Positions 44,805 to 53,437 of a stretch of DNA of 64,000 bases are shown in pieces. The stretch is from Candidatus Methanogranum gryphiswaldense (GTDB lineage: Archaea; Thermoplasmatota; Thermoplasmata; Methanomassiliicoccales; Methanomethylophilaceae), in assembly GCA_019262145.1 (NCBI GenBank), contig CP076745.1, positions 245,093 through 309,092 on the forward strand, written 5' to 3'. A program made the position numbers and the translations under genes. The notes beneath the pieces were generated by a model. It saw only the letters and a list, made by a program, of their open reading frames with translations, did no database searches and was not told where the DNA came from. Positions within the stretch are counted from its first letter, which is position 1. Each line of letters opens with the position of its first letter.

Positions 44805-45446
44805 TCAATCTAAAGGGCCTATAAGTTTAACGTCTGTCTTGTTTCCAGAGATCGTGATGATTGCACAGTAGCCTTCCTTGGCGGCTCCTGGATTACAGAA
44901 CAGTGTTCCGTCAATTGTCTGTGCTCCGCGGTCTTCGTGTATATGTCCAGACAGAGCGATCATCGGTTTGAATTCTTCAACGATCTTTCTGATCGCGGGA
45001 CTTCCCACGCTCATACCGTTTGGAATATGATCATAAATGCCATACGAAGGGGCATGCGTCATTAGGATCATTCCCTTTTTCGATATGGGCTTAAGTGCAT
45101 TGTAGATATCCTCTTCTTCAAGTTCAAAGGGCGTTCCGAAGATCGTTATATTGGAGCCACCCAAACCTATCAAGTTGTATTCACCGATCTTCGCGCTCTT
45201 TCCGTGCATATTGTGAGCTACAGAGGCGATTTTAACAGGAAAATCCAGCGGATCACAATTTCCAGGTATGACATAGATGTCTGAGTGGATCATCTTGAGG
45301 ATTTCTCTGGCATCTTCGCCAGTTCCCATGTTTGTAACATCTCCAAGGAATAGCGTGAAATCGGGCTGGTTATCAGAAATTACTCTATTGATCCAGTCTA
45401 TGCATGATTTCTTTTGGTGTAAATCAGTTAGGACGAGGAATTTCAT
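44805..45446 (-). CDS. Metallophosphoesterase (YfcE/MJ0936-like)
   Basis: 213 residues. Calcineurin-like motifs: LVLTDLHQKKSC, LFLGDVTNMG, VIPGNCDP (GNCD variant of GNHD), MTHAPSYG and ALSGHIHEDRG. Small cytosolic phosphodiesterase family; substrate unknown. Divergent from the coenzyme B operon across about 235 bp of AT-rich sequence. Confidence 0.85.
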   Translation of the reverse strand: MKFLVLTDLHQKKSCIDWINRVISDNQPDFTLFLGDVTNMGTGEDAREILKMIHSDIYVIPGNCDPLDFPVKIASVAHNMHGKSAKIGEYNLIGLGGSNITIFGTPFELEEEDIYNALKPISKKGMILMTHAPSYGIYDHIPNGMSVGSPAIRKIVEEFKPMIALSGHIHEDRGAQTIDGTLFCNPGAAKEGYCAIITISGNKTDVKLIGPLD

Positions 45447-45681
45447 ATTTGAGGAGAATGAATTTGCATATATATTGATTAACTTATGATTCGTAAACGC
45501 TAGTGTGCTCCCAATTACCAGCCATTTATAAGGGAAGATGAATACAACTCATAAAATATATCCCACGTCATACTTTTTATTGAGAGTATAGTAACAGATT
45601 TTTGATTCATAATGACCAGAACAATATATCTTTTGTATAACTCTAAACTTGGGATACTGACTATGAAGGGGCATATGGTAC

Positions 45682-45804
45682 ATGGATATGACACGGCACA
45701 AATTGGAATCTGTTACAATTAAAAGTGCGAGTATGATGAAAGAAAAATCAAAAGAAGGACGTTTAACGGTAGGTATGGACGTCGTTGTAACGGGAGTCGT
45801 TTGA
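45682..45804 (+). CDS. Candidate 40-residue leader protein of the coenzyme B operon
   Basis: Read directly: ATG at 45682, TGA at 45802-45804, three bases before the ATG of the thiamine-diphosphate enzyme. Basic and Met-rich (begins MDMTRHKLESV; contains KEKSKEGRLTVGMD). It lies downstream of TATA-like ACAATATATC and TTTGTATAAC (45621-45640), which put the transcript start at about 45650-45663. AAGGGG lies 10-15 nt before its ATG. Close coupling with the next gene argues for translation, but a short frame by chance is not excluded. The 235 bp upstream otherwise hold only promoter-like AT-rich sequence. Confidence 0.35.
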   Translation: MDMTRHKLESVTIKSASMMKEKSKEGRLTVGMDVVVTGVV

Positions 45805-45806
45805 CC

Positions 45807-46886
45807 ATGTGGAGATTGCTTGCAGAATGTATCAAATCAATGAGTGACACATCATACACGGTACATGGTTATCCAATAACAGACCTCGCGAAAGAAGCTG
45901 GGTCTATAAACGTCATAAATGAGAAGACTGCTTTAGAATATGCACTTGGGGATTCTCTCTCAAAGAAAAGATCTGTAGTAATAGTGAAGAATGTAGGAAT
46001 GAACGCACTTGCAGATCCGCTAGTGATCGCTTCGACCCAGGGGTTGATCGGAGGAGTAGTGCTCATATCGGGGGATGATACCCAAGCAAAGAGTACTCAG
46101 AACCGTCAGGATACAAGATCGTACGCTGAGGTAGCATCGATTCCGCTTATGGAGATCGACACAGAGGATGTGTATCAAAGTCTCGAGAATGCATTCATAG
46201 CGTCTGAAAGATATTCACGGGTAGCACTACTGAGAACCACTGACGTCATTATTTACAGTAAACCTAAGAAGCAAAAAGTCCATTCGATGCCGAGAGAACG
46301 TCAATACGGAAGTCTTGTCAGTAGGACTTTCACGGCTAAAGGCTGTGCAGATTATGCAGACAGGCTTTTCAAGGGGGAGGGAGAGGTTCCAGAGACGGTA
46401 GAAGATATAGGCTACACATTGGGCCTGTGCAAGAACTGTCCGTACAAACCTCTTCTAAAATACATATCGGACGAGGGCATCGAGGTGGTAGTCGACACTG
46501 GATGTATATTACTTGCCAGAAGAAAGCCTTACTACATCGGAGTGGCGAATTATGGGTTGGGTTCATCGATCGCTGTGGCCGCAAAATCTACAGGCATAGC
46601 GATAATCGGAGATTACGCTTTTCTCCATTCAGGCATAAACTCGTTGATAGATGTTTATGAAAGGGATATTCCATTGATCACCATCATACTTAAAAACAGA
46701 AGGTTAGGCATGACGGGAGGCGAGGAATGCATCGATATAACGAAGTACATCCCGTGGGCAGAGCCTAAAAATTTAGGGATCGAAGAAGTTAAGAAGATAT
46801 TGAAGGGACCTGTGGTCGGTCCAAAAACCATCATAATAGAGACAAAATGTCCAGAAGGTGAGATACATGAAAAAATTAGATATTGA
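45807..46886 (+). CDS. IorA-like thiamine-diphosphate enzyme, candidate 2-oxosuberate decarboxylase
   Basis: 359 residues. The N-terminal pyrimidine-binding half resembles IorA (VINEKTALEYALGDSL with the activating Glu; KNVGMNALADPLV; SGDDTQAKSTQNRQD); the diphosphate half has LCKNCPYKPLL, GVANYGLGSSIAVA, GDYAFLHSGINSLIDV (GDxxFxHSG) and LKNRRLGMTGGEE. It lacks the C-terminal ferredoxin domain of true IorA and there is no beta subunit next to it, so oxidative transfer to ferredoxin is unlikely. Being first in an operon that makes 2-oxosuberate, it is a good candidate for the decarboxylation to 7-oxoheptanoate. That assignment is inference. Confidence 0.8.
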   Translation: MWRLLAECIKSMSDTSYTVHGYPITDLAKEAGSINVINEKTALEYALGDSLSKKRSVVIVKNVGMNALADPLVIASTQGLIGGVVLISGDDTQAKSTQNRQDTRSYAEVASIPLMEIDTEDVYQSLENAFIASERYSRVALLRTTDVIIYSKPKKQKVHSMPRERQYGSLVSRTFTAKGCADYADRLFKGEGEVPETVEDIGYTLGLCKNCPYKPLLKYISDEGIEVVVDTGCILLARRKPYYIGVANYGLGSSIAVAAKSTGIAIIGDYAFLHSGINSLIDVYERDIPLITIILKNRRLGMTGGEECIDITKYIPWAEPKNLGIEEVKKILKGPVVGPKTIIIETKCPEGEIHEKIRY

Positions 46887-47991
46887 GATCTGTGATGTGA
46901 CACTTAGAGACGGTGAGCAGACACCTGGAGTTTCATTCACATGTGAGGAAAAGCTTGACATCGCGCGCTGCCTTGATACTATCGGCGTTGAGGTGATAGA
47001 AGCAGGTTTTCCGAGCGTAAGCGAAAATGAGATGAAATGTATAAAAAGAATAACAGAGGCCGGATTAGATGCGAGGATATGCTGTCTTTCGAGGGCGGTC
47101 AAATCCGATGTCGATGCAGCGATAGCATGCGATGTAGATCTGGTGAGCATATTCTTTGCAACATCCGATCTTCACATAAAGGTCAAGTACAATAAGAGTC
47201 GCGAAGCGATGCTGGCACAGGCTCTGGAGATGGTTGACTATGCAATAGATCACGGAGTGCAAGTGAGATTCTCAGCAGAGGATGGTTCCAGGACGGACAT
47301 CTCATTTCTGAAGGAAATGTTCAAGCAAGGTTACGAGCACGGAGCAATGTATAGCAGTATCGCCGATACGGTAGGGTGCCTGACCCCACTTCAAACAGCA
47401 GATATAGTAAGGGACCTGAAAAAGGATCTGAAGAACAAGTTGTGTGTTCATCTTCATAACGACATGGGGTTTGCGACAGCTAATGCATTCACAGCTGCAG
47501 AATGCGGGGCGTTCCAACTTCATACAACGGTTAATGGTATCGGGGAAAGGGCAGGTAATGCAAGTCTCGAAGAGCTGCTTGTTGCATTGAGGATGAAAGG
47601 CGGTGTAGACAGATACGATCTAACGCATCTTACCAAATTGTCCAAGATGGTTTCCAAGTATTCGGACGTCCCTGTTTCGAAGACAAAAGCAGTTGTCGGT
47701 GAAAATGCATTCTCGCACGAGAGCGGAATACATATTGCGGCCTTGATCGTAGACAGTGCCACTTATGAGTATTTCCCCCCTGAGATGGTAGGCGGGGAGC
47801 AGAAGTTTGTATTAGGTAAACACACAGGCAGGAAAGGTCTTGAGCACATCGTGAACACTCTGGGATATCAGCTTACGGATGCTCAGATGGAAAAAGTACT
47901 CCACGATGTGAAAGAGAGGGGCGAAGATAAATGTGCGATCACACCGAAATTGCTCAGGGAGATTGTAAAGAATGCAAAGGAGACGGTGTAA
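46867..47991 (+). CDS. aksA: Homocitrate synthase family protein AksA
   Basis: 374 residues from ATG with AAGGTGA upstream; it overlaps the preceding gene by 20 bp. HMGL-like TIM barrel: CDVTLRDGEQTPGVSF (active-site RDG), VEVIEAGFPSVSE, LCVHLHNDMGFATAN (metal-binding HxHND) and TVNGIGERAGNASLEE. It lacks the C-terminal regulatory domain of LeuA, as expected for AksA, which condenses acetyl-CoA with 2-oxoglutarate and its longer homologues. Isopropylmalate or citramalate synthase is the alternative, disfavoured by length and context. Confidence 0.88.
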   Translation: MKKLDIEICDVTLRDGEQTPGVSFTCEEKLDIARCLDTIGVEVIEAGFPSVSENEMKCIKRITEAGLDARICCLSRAVKSDVDAAIACDVDLVSIFFATSDLHIKVKYNKSREAMLAQALEMVDYAIDHGVQVRFSAEDGSRTDISFLKEMFKQGYEHGAMYSSIADTVGCLTPLQTADIVRDLKKDLKNKLCVHLHNDMGFATANAFTAAECGAFQLHTTVNGIGERAGNASLEELLVALRMKGGVDRYDLTHLTKLSKMVSKYSDVPVSKTKAVVGENAFSHESGIHIAALIVDSATYEYFPPEMVGGEQKFVLGKHTGRKGLEHIVNTLGYQLTDAQMEKVLHDVKERGEDKCAITPKLLREIVKNAKETV

Positions 47992-49200
47992 TTGAGCACG
48001 CTATCCGAGAGGATCCTGAAAGGAGAAGCAGGCAGTTTCGTCGATGTAATGGTGGACAGAGTAATGGCGCATGACGGTTCCGGAATTCAAGCATTGACAG
48101 CATTCCATGAGATGGAGGCGGAGGAAATCGCGTATCCTGAAAAAATATCGATAATCTACGATCATATCATTCCGGCGAACAATTCGATAACGGCAAACCT
48201 CCAGGCAGAACTCAGAAAGTTCTCTATAGAGAAAAATCTGAATTTCTACGACATAGGAGAGGGAGTATGCCATCAAGTGATGAGCGAGGGCAGAGTAATG
48301 CCCGGTGAGATCGTGGTCGGAGCAGATTCGCATACCTGCACCATGGGTGCATTCGGGGCGTTTGCGACCGGGGTAGGAGCATCAGACATGGCATCCATCT
48401 GGATCACAGGTGGTACATGGCTGAAGATACCGGAGACCATCAACATCAAATTGGAAGGAAAATTACCTAAATTTTCAGAACCTAAGGATGTAGCATTGAG
48501 ATATGTGAGCATGCTTGGAGCGGATGGTGCAACGTATAAGGCCATAGAGTTCACTGGCGATAATAATCTAGGGATGGAAGGAAGACTCACGATCTCGAAC
48601 ATGGCCATCGAGGCCGGCGCCAAAGCAGGTCTTTTCTATGCTGACGATGTGACATGCGGTTATCTAAGAAAATATGGAAAGGATGCAGCCCCTCAAAAAG
48701 TGGAGGATTGTGACTACATAAGAGAGGAGACGATAGACCTAGATGATGTGGAGCCAGTCCTTGCAGTACCACATAGGGTCGACACGATAAGACCCGTATC
48801 TGATATGGAAGGAACGCATCTTGACCAGGTCTTTGTCGGCACATGTACCAACGGCAGATATGAGGATCTAAAGCGTTTTGCAGACATAGTCAAGGGTAAA
48901 CGGGTGAAGGTCAGGACCATCGTCGTTCCTGCTTCGAGGACCGTGTTATTGAGGGCAATGGAGACGGGGGTCCTAAGGGATATCGTTGAATCTGGAGCTG
49001 TCATAGGTACACCAGGCTGCGGACCGTGTTTGGGTGCGCATCAAGGTGTGCTGGGAGAAGGGGAAGTCGGACTTTCTACAGCCAATAGGAACTTTAAGAA
49101 TCGCATGGGGGTCGATGCAGAATATTATCTTTCGTCGCCGACCACGGCCGCATTCTCCGCACTCAAAGGAGAGATCGCATCACCCAAGGAGGCACCATGA
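47992..49200 (+). CDS. aksD: Homoaconitase large subunit AksD
   Basis: 402 residues, beginning with TTG one base after the aksA stop, with AAGGAGACGG upstream. Aconitase-type [4Fe-4S] ligands: GADSHTCTMGAFG, GTCTNGRYEDL and PGCGPCLGAHQG. Hydro-lyase subunit that isomerises homocitrate-type intermediates via cis-homoaconitate; may also serve leucine synthesis. ATGA overlap with aksE. Confidence 0.9.
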   Translation: MSTLSERILKGEAGSFVDVMVDRVMAHDGSGIQALTAFHEMEAEEIAYPEKISIIYDHIIPANNSITANLQAELRKFSIEKNLNFYDIGEGVCHQVMSEGRVMPGEIVVGADSHTCTMGAFGAFATGVGASDMASIWITGGTWLKIPETINIKLEGKLPKFSEPKDVALRYVSMLGADGATYKAIEFTGDNNLGMEGRLTISNMAIEAGAKAGLFYADDVTCGYLRKYGKDAAPQKVEDCDYIREETIDLDDVEPVLAVPHRVDTIRPVSDMEGTHLDQVFVGTCTNGRYEDLKRFADIVKGKRVKVRTIVVPASRTVLLRAMETGVLRDIVESGAVIGTPGCGPCLGAHQGVLGEGEVGLSTANRNFKNRMGVDAEYYLSSPTTAAFSALKGEIASPKEAP

Positions 49201-49667
49201 AAGGAATGGTAGTGAAGGTCGGTGACGATATCGACACTGACCTTATCATAGCCGGAAGGTATCTCAGGACCAAGGACAAATCACTCTGGGCAAAGCATGC
49301 GTTCGAGGATCTGGATCCGGATATGTCGTCACGTCTCAATGGTAGTGTCGTCGTCGCAGGAAAGAATTTCGGATGCGGTTCTTCACGTGAGCAGGCGGCA
49401 ATAGCTCTGAAGGAAGCAGGTGTTGTCGCGGTCGTTGCGACAAGTTTTGCAAGGATTTTTTTCAGAAATGCGATAAACAGAGGCATCCCGTTATTCGAGA
49501 TCCCGGATCTGATAGAATGCAGTGATGGAGATGAGATGACCGTCTCCCTCGAGGGTTCGTATATCGAGGTAGAAGGCATAAGATACGAGTCTTTGAGACT
49601 CTCGGACAGGATGATGGAGATCATAAATTCTGGCGGACTCATCGAGTTGAGGAGAGGAAACAAATGA
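49197..49667 (+). CDS. aksE: Homoaconitase small subunit AksE
   Basis: 156 residues. DDIDTDLIIAGRYL and KNFGCGSSREQAAIALKEAG are the small-subunit signatures. The substrate loop YLRT follows GR, as in archaeal LeuD/HacB proteins whose loop sets chain-length preference. Coupled to aksD by ATGA; its own stop overlaps the ATG of a 31-codon frame. Confidence 0.9.
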   Translation: MKGMVVKVGDDIDTDLIIAGRYLRTKDKSLWAKHAFEDLDPDMSSRLNGSVVVAGKNFGCGSSREQAAIALKEAGVVAVVATSFARIFFRNAINRGIPLFEIPDLIECSDGDEMTVSLEGSYIEVEGIRYESLRLSDRMMEIINSGGLIELRRGNK

Positions 49668-49759
49668 TCTTCTTCGACGGTGCTTTTCCGGGTCGATACA
49701 TGGAGCGTGTCATCTTCAAGATGATCGAGACCAGGCATGTGTGGAGGAATATAGTATGA
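49664..49759 (+). CDS. Candidate 31-residue micro-protein between aksE and aksF
   Basis: Read directly; too short for ordinary gene callers. ATG at 49664 overlaps the aksE stop (ATGA) and its TGA at 49757-49759 overlaps the aksF start (ATGA), so ribosomes could pass through all three. GGAGAGG lies about 9 nt upstream. It starts MIFFDGAFPGRYMERV and is aromatic and basic, with no recognised motif. It may be a small subunit or a coupling peptide keeping ribosomes on the message. Without it, aksE and aksF would be separated by 88 bp, the only such gap inside the aks gene set. Confidence 0.45.
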   Translation: MIFFDGAFPGRYMERVIFKMIETRHVWRNIV

Positions 49760-50718
49760 AGATAGCGGTCGTCAAAGGGGACGGAGTCGGCGAAGAGGTA
49801 ATACCGGTAGCGGTGAAGGTGCTCGAGCATTATATCCCGGATGCAGAGTATTTCGAGGTAGAAGTCGGATATAAGAAATGGAAGAGGACCGGAAACGAAT
49901 GCGATGATGAGGACATAAGAAGACTCAAGGAAGCGGATTCCATCATATTCGGTGCCGTGACGACACCTCCTGACCCGAATTACAAGAGCGTTTTATTAAG
50001 GATAAGGCGTGAGTTGGAATTATATGCTAACATAAGACCAGTGTACGGAAACGGTTTCAAGATAACGGTCGTTCGTGAGAATTCGGAGGGATTGTATTCC
50101 GGTATAGAGACCATCGGTCCCGAAAGATCCACCACATTAAGGGTTGTGACGAGGGAGGCTAGCGAGCGTATCGCCGTGTGTGCTTGTGAGATACTTCTAA
50201 AGGATTTCAAGGGCGGCACTCTTACCATAGGAAACAAGGCGAATGTTCTGAAGTCAGACGTATTGTTCAGAGATACATGCATAGAGGTCGCGGAGAGGAT
50301 GGGGGTACCATACAGGGCCGCGTATATCGACTCGCTGACATTCGACGCGATATACAATCCTCGTAAATACGACGTGATAGTCACGACGAATTTATTCGGA
50401 GATATACTGAGCGATGCGCTCGGGAACCTCGTAGGCGGATTGGGAATGCTTCCGAGTGCTAACATAGGGAAGAAATATTCATTCTTCGAGCCAGTGCATG
50501 GCAGCGCACCCGATATCGCAGGGAGAGGGATCGCAAACCCCATCGCAGCGATAAGGAGTGCGGGTATGCTATTGGAGCATGTCGCAGGTATGAACTGCTT
50601 AGGGGATATCGAGAAGGCGATATCTGATACGATATCGTCAGGAATATGCACTCCAGATCTTGGTGGGCATGCTAGCACAGAGTTATTTGGGAACGAGATG
50701 TTGAATAGACTTGTTTGA
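49756..50718 (+). CDS. aksF: Homoisocitrate dehydrogenase AksF
   Basis: 320 residues from ATG with GGAGG 8 nt upstream. Beta-decarboxylating dehydrogenase family: GDGVGEEVIPVAVKV, LLRIRRELELYANIRP (substrate-binding Arg residues), ENSEGLYSGIE, YIDSLTFDAI, VTTNLFGDILSDALGNLVGGLGMLPSAN and EPVHGSAPDIAGRGIANP. Oxidises homoisocitrate-type acids to the next longer 2-oxo acid, ending at 2-oxosuberate. LeuB function is the alternative. Confidence 0.9.
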   Translation: MKIAVVKGDGVGEEVIPVAVKVLEHYIPDAEYFEVEVGYKKWKRTGNECDDEDIRRLKEADSIIFGAVTTPPDPNYKSVLLRIRRELELYANIRPVYGNGFKITVVRENSEGLYSGIETIGPERSTTLRVVTREASERIAVCACEILLKDFKGGTLTIGNKANVLKSDVLFRDTCIEVAERMGVPYRAAYIDSLTFDAIYNPRKYDVIVTTNLFGDILSDALGNLVGGLGMLPSANIGKKYSFFEPVHGSAPDIAGRGIANPIAAIRSAGMLLEHVAGMNCLGDIEKAISDTISSGICTPDLGGHASTELFGNEMLNRLV

Positions 50719-50727
50719 GACGATAGT

Positions 50728-52095
50728 ATGGCAATAGATGTTTTTAATCCCGCAAGTAACGAGAAGATCGGAGAGGTCGAGGAGTTCACAGAAGATGAGG
50801 TCGGAAGCACGATAGAGAGGCTTCAAGACGGATTTTCCGAATGGTCAAAGAGAAGACCAGCATCTAGAGGCATGGTACTTTACAAAGCGGCAGAGATCAT
50901 AAGAACGGACCAGAACAGACTCGCATCGATCCTGACATCAGAGCAGGGAAAACCATATTTTGAGGCGAGGAATGAGATCCAGGGCGTTGCTGCGGTCTTA
51001 GAATTCTATGCATCTATCGCAGGAACGGTATGTGGGCATACCACGCCGAAGTCGGATTATGGATATGCTTTCACAAATAAGTACCCCATGGGAGTATGCG
51101 GCGCGATCATCCCGTGGAATATGCCGGCACTTATAATGGCCTGGAAGATAGGGCCCGCGATCGCATCTGGCAACACGGTCATAGTAAAACCCGCGGAGAC
51201 GACCCCGTTAACAAATATCGAAATTGCAAAGGCGTTATATTCCGCTGGTCTTCCTGAGGATGTCCTCGCGGTCGCTACTGGAAGCGGCAATATAACAGGT
51301 GCTGCCATCGCAAGGAACAGAAACATCCGGCACCTGTCCTTCACAGGATCCGTTGAGACCGGAGAAAGGATCTCAAAGATGGTCGATGCAGGCAAGATCA
51401 GGTTGACACTTGAGCTCGGGGGAAGTGACCCGATGATAGTATGTGACGATGCCGATATCGACAAAGCGGTGGCAGGCGCGGTCACTGGTAGATTCTACAA
51501 CTGCGGTCAGATATGTACGGCGGTCAAGAGGCTTTTTGTAGCAGATAAAGTGGCGGATGCATTCATTGATAGGTTGAAGACCGCGACGGAGCAACTCAGG
51601 ATAGGAGATGGGGCTGTTGAAGGCACGAATCTCGGTCCGCTGAACAATATCAAAGGACTGAACAACATAGATTGCATCGTCAAAGACAGCATATGCTCAG
51701 CAAAGGTTATAACTGGAGCTAAAAAACTCAACGGTCCGGGTAATTTCTATGCTCCAACATTGATAACGGATCTTGAACCGGATTCGAGGCTTTTGACCGA
51801 AGAGGTCTTCGGTCCCGTACTTCCTATCGTAAGGTTCGAAAACCTGGATGAAGCAATAGGGATGGCAAATTCCACAAGATTCGGCCTCGGTGCTTCGATA
51901 TGGACGAACGACATAAGGAGTGCATCCAAGGCGATAGACGAGATAAGATCAGGGATACTATGGGTGAATAGGCATTCGAGGATCCCGCCCGAGGTACCAT
52001 TTGGAGGCGACAAGAACAGTGGTATTGGCCGTGAGAACGGCCTCAATGCATTGGAACAGTATCTTATCGAGAAGACAGTCATCATTGCGCCATGA
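50728..52095 (+). CDS. Aldehyde dehydrogenase (non-acylating), at the end of the coenzyme B operon
   Basis: 455 residues. NAD(P)-binding and catalytic residues intact: IIPWNMPALIMAWKIGPAIASGNTVIVKPAE, SFTGSVETG, ELGGSDPMIV (Glu), FYNCGQICTA (nucleophile Cys) and EEVFGPVLPIV. Closest in look to succinate/glycolaldehyde dehydrogenases. Nine bases after aksF, so part of the operon. A possible substrate is 7-oxoheptanoate (pimelic semialdehyde), the product expected from 2-oxosuberate decarboxylation; this is inference. Confidence 0.88.
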   Translation: MAIDVFNPASNEKIGEVEEFTEDEVGSTIERLQDGFSEWSKRRPASRGMVLYKAAEIIRTDQNRLASILTSEQGKPYFEARNEIQGVAAVLEFYASIAGTVCGHTTPKSDYGYAFTNKYPMGVCGAIIPWNMPALIMAWKIGPAIASGNTVIVKPAETTPLTNIEIAKALYSAGLPEDVLAVATGSGNITGAAIARNRNIRHLSFTGSVETGERISKMVDAGKIRLTLELGGSDPMIVCDDADIDKAVAGAVTGRFYNCGQICTAVKRLFVADKVADAFIDRLKTATEQLRIGDGAVEGTNLGPLNNIKGLNNIDCIVKDSICSAKVITGAKKLNGPGNFYAPTLITDLEPDSRLLTEEVFGPVLPIVRFENLDEAIGMANSTRFGLGASIWTNDIRSASKAIDEIRSGILWVNRHSRIPPEVPFGGDKNSGIGRENGLNALEQYLIEKTVIIAP

Positions 52096-52289
52096 GTACA
52101 GATTTTTATCAAATATTATTAAGAATATTGTTATTTTGTTTAGATACATGGAAATCTTGTTTTGATCAAAAACAACCAGATCGGATAATTGTAAAATAAG
52201 AAACAATTTTAAAATTTGTTTATTGTCTACGATGGATGCCCGAATTTTTGACAGTTGGCTTTATACATTTATATAACTCTTCGTTTTTC

Positions 52290-53363
52290 ATGTCGTGCAG
52301 TTTCGAAGATAAACTTAACACCCTCATTGCTCAGATACCTGCCAGAAAAAATGTTATCAAGACAGAAGAGGCTACTAAAACAGGTCTTATAATGCCTTTT
52401 TTAACGGCACTCGGATATGACTGCACAAATCCTTTGGAGGTTTGTCCAGAATATATTGCTGATTTTGGTGTTAAAAAAGGAGAAAAAATAGATTATGCGA
52501 TATTAAAAGATAACAAACCTATAATATTTATTGAGTGTAAAAGTATTGGATTTGATTTGGATGATAAAAAATTCGGTTCTCAATTGTATCGTTATTTTTC
52601 AACATCCAACACTAAGATAGGAATACTTACCAATGGTATTGAATATCGGTTCTTCTCAGATATCAAAACAGAGAACAAAATGGACACTACACCTTTCTTG
52701 ATAATTAATCTTGAAAATATCAATGAGCGTCAGATCAAAGCTCTTTCTAAATTCTCACGTGATGAATTCAATATTGAAAGTCTTTTGCCGTCAGCCGAGG
52801 ACATGATGATACGTAATGAAATCATGAAAGCAATAGAATCTGAATTGAATAATCCTTCAAAAGAATTTGAAGATATATTGATCGTAAAGGTCTATGAAGG
52901 TCGTATCACTCCCAATGTAAGACAAAGATATTCGCCGATTATTAAAGATGCAATTAAAACCTACATAAGCGAAAAAGTTACTTCTAGACTTATGACTGCT
53001 ATGGATCATGAAAAAGAAAGCAATCTTCCTGTTGAACCTGAATCGGTAGTAGAAGAGGACAGTATTGTAACAACAGAAGATGAAAAGGAAGGTTATATGA
53101 TGGTCCGTGCAATTTGTGCGCAATTAATTGATCCTGGCCGCGTTTATATGAGGGACGCGAAAAGCTATTGTGCCATTCTTTTTGATGATAACAACAGAAA
53201 ACCAATATGTAGACTTTATTTCAACTCCCCTACAATCAGATATATTTCCACATTCGAGGGAGAAATCGAAAATAAGGTCAAAATAGAAAAAACAATGGAC
53301 ATATACAAGATGCAAGAAAATATTGTTGCAACTGTCAAGAAATATCTTGAGAAACAACTATAA
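52290..53363 (+). CDS. Type I restriction HsdR N-terminal domain protein (stand-alone)
   Basis: 357 residues; the ATG lies about 28 nt after a TTTATAC box (leaderless). PD-(D/E)xK nuclease core: EEATKTGLIMPFLTALGYD, KGEKIDYAILKDNKPIIFIECKSIG (catalytic D, E and K), GILTNGIEYRFFSD. No helicase domain follows; the C-terminal half is unrecognised, with an acidic linker near 240-255. Such lone proteins occur in genomic islands and may act in defence. Strongly AT-rich compared with the operon before it, which fits horizontal transfer. The 194 bp upstream hold only AT-rich promoter sequence. Confidence 0.8.
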   Translation: MSCSFEDKLNTLIAQIPARKNVIKTEEATKTGLIMPFLTALGYDCTNPLEVCPEYIADFGVKKGEKIDYAILKDNKPIIFIECKSIGFDLDDKKFGSQLYRYFSTSNTKIGILTNGIEYRFFSDIKTENKMDTTPFLIINLENINERQIKALSKFSRDEFNIESLLPSAEDMMIRNEIMKAIESELNNPSKEFEDILIVKVYEGRITPNVRQRYSPIIKDAIKTYISEKVTSRLMTAMDHEKESNLPVEPESVVEEDSIVTTEDEKEGYMMVRAICAQLIDPGRVYMRDAKSYCAILFDDNNRKPICRLYFNSPTIRYISTFEGEIENKVKIEKTMDIYKMQENIVATVKKYLEKQL

Positions 53364-53437
53364 TTTCAGATATTGATAAACTTTTTACAAATTACTTTTA
53401 CGAATTTTGTAATAGTCACGAGATTCACAGGCTTTGT

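Noticed and set aside
45663-45722. 19-codon frame at the predicted transcript start of the coenzyme B operon
   Set aside because: Too short and without other support; mentioned only as an alternative leader.
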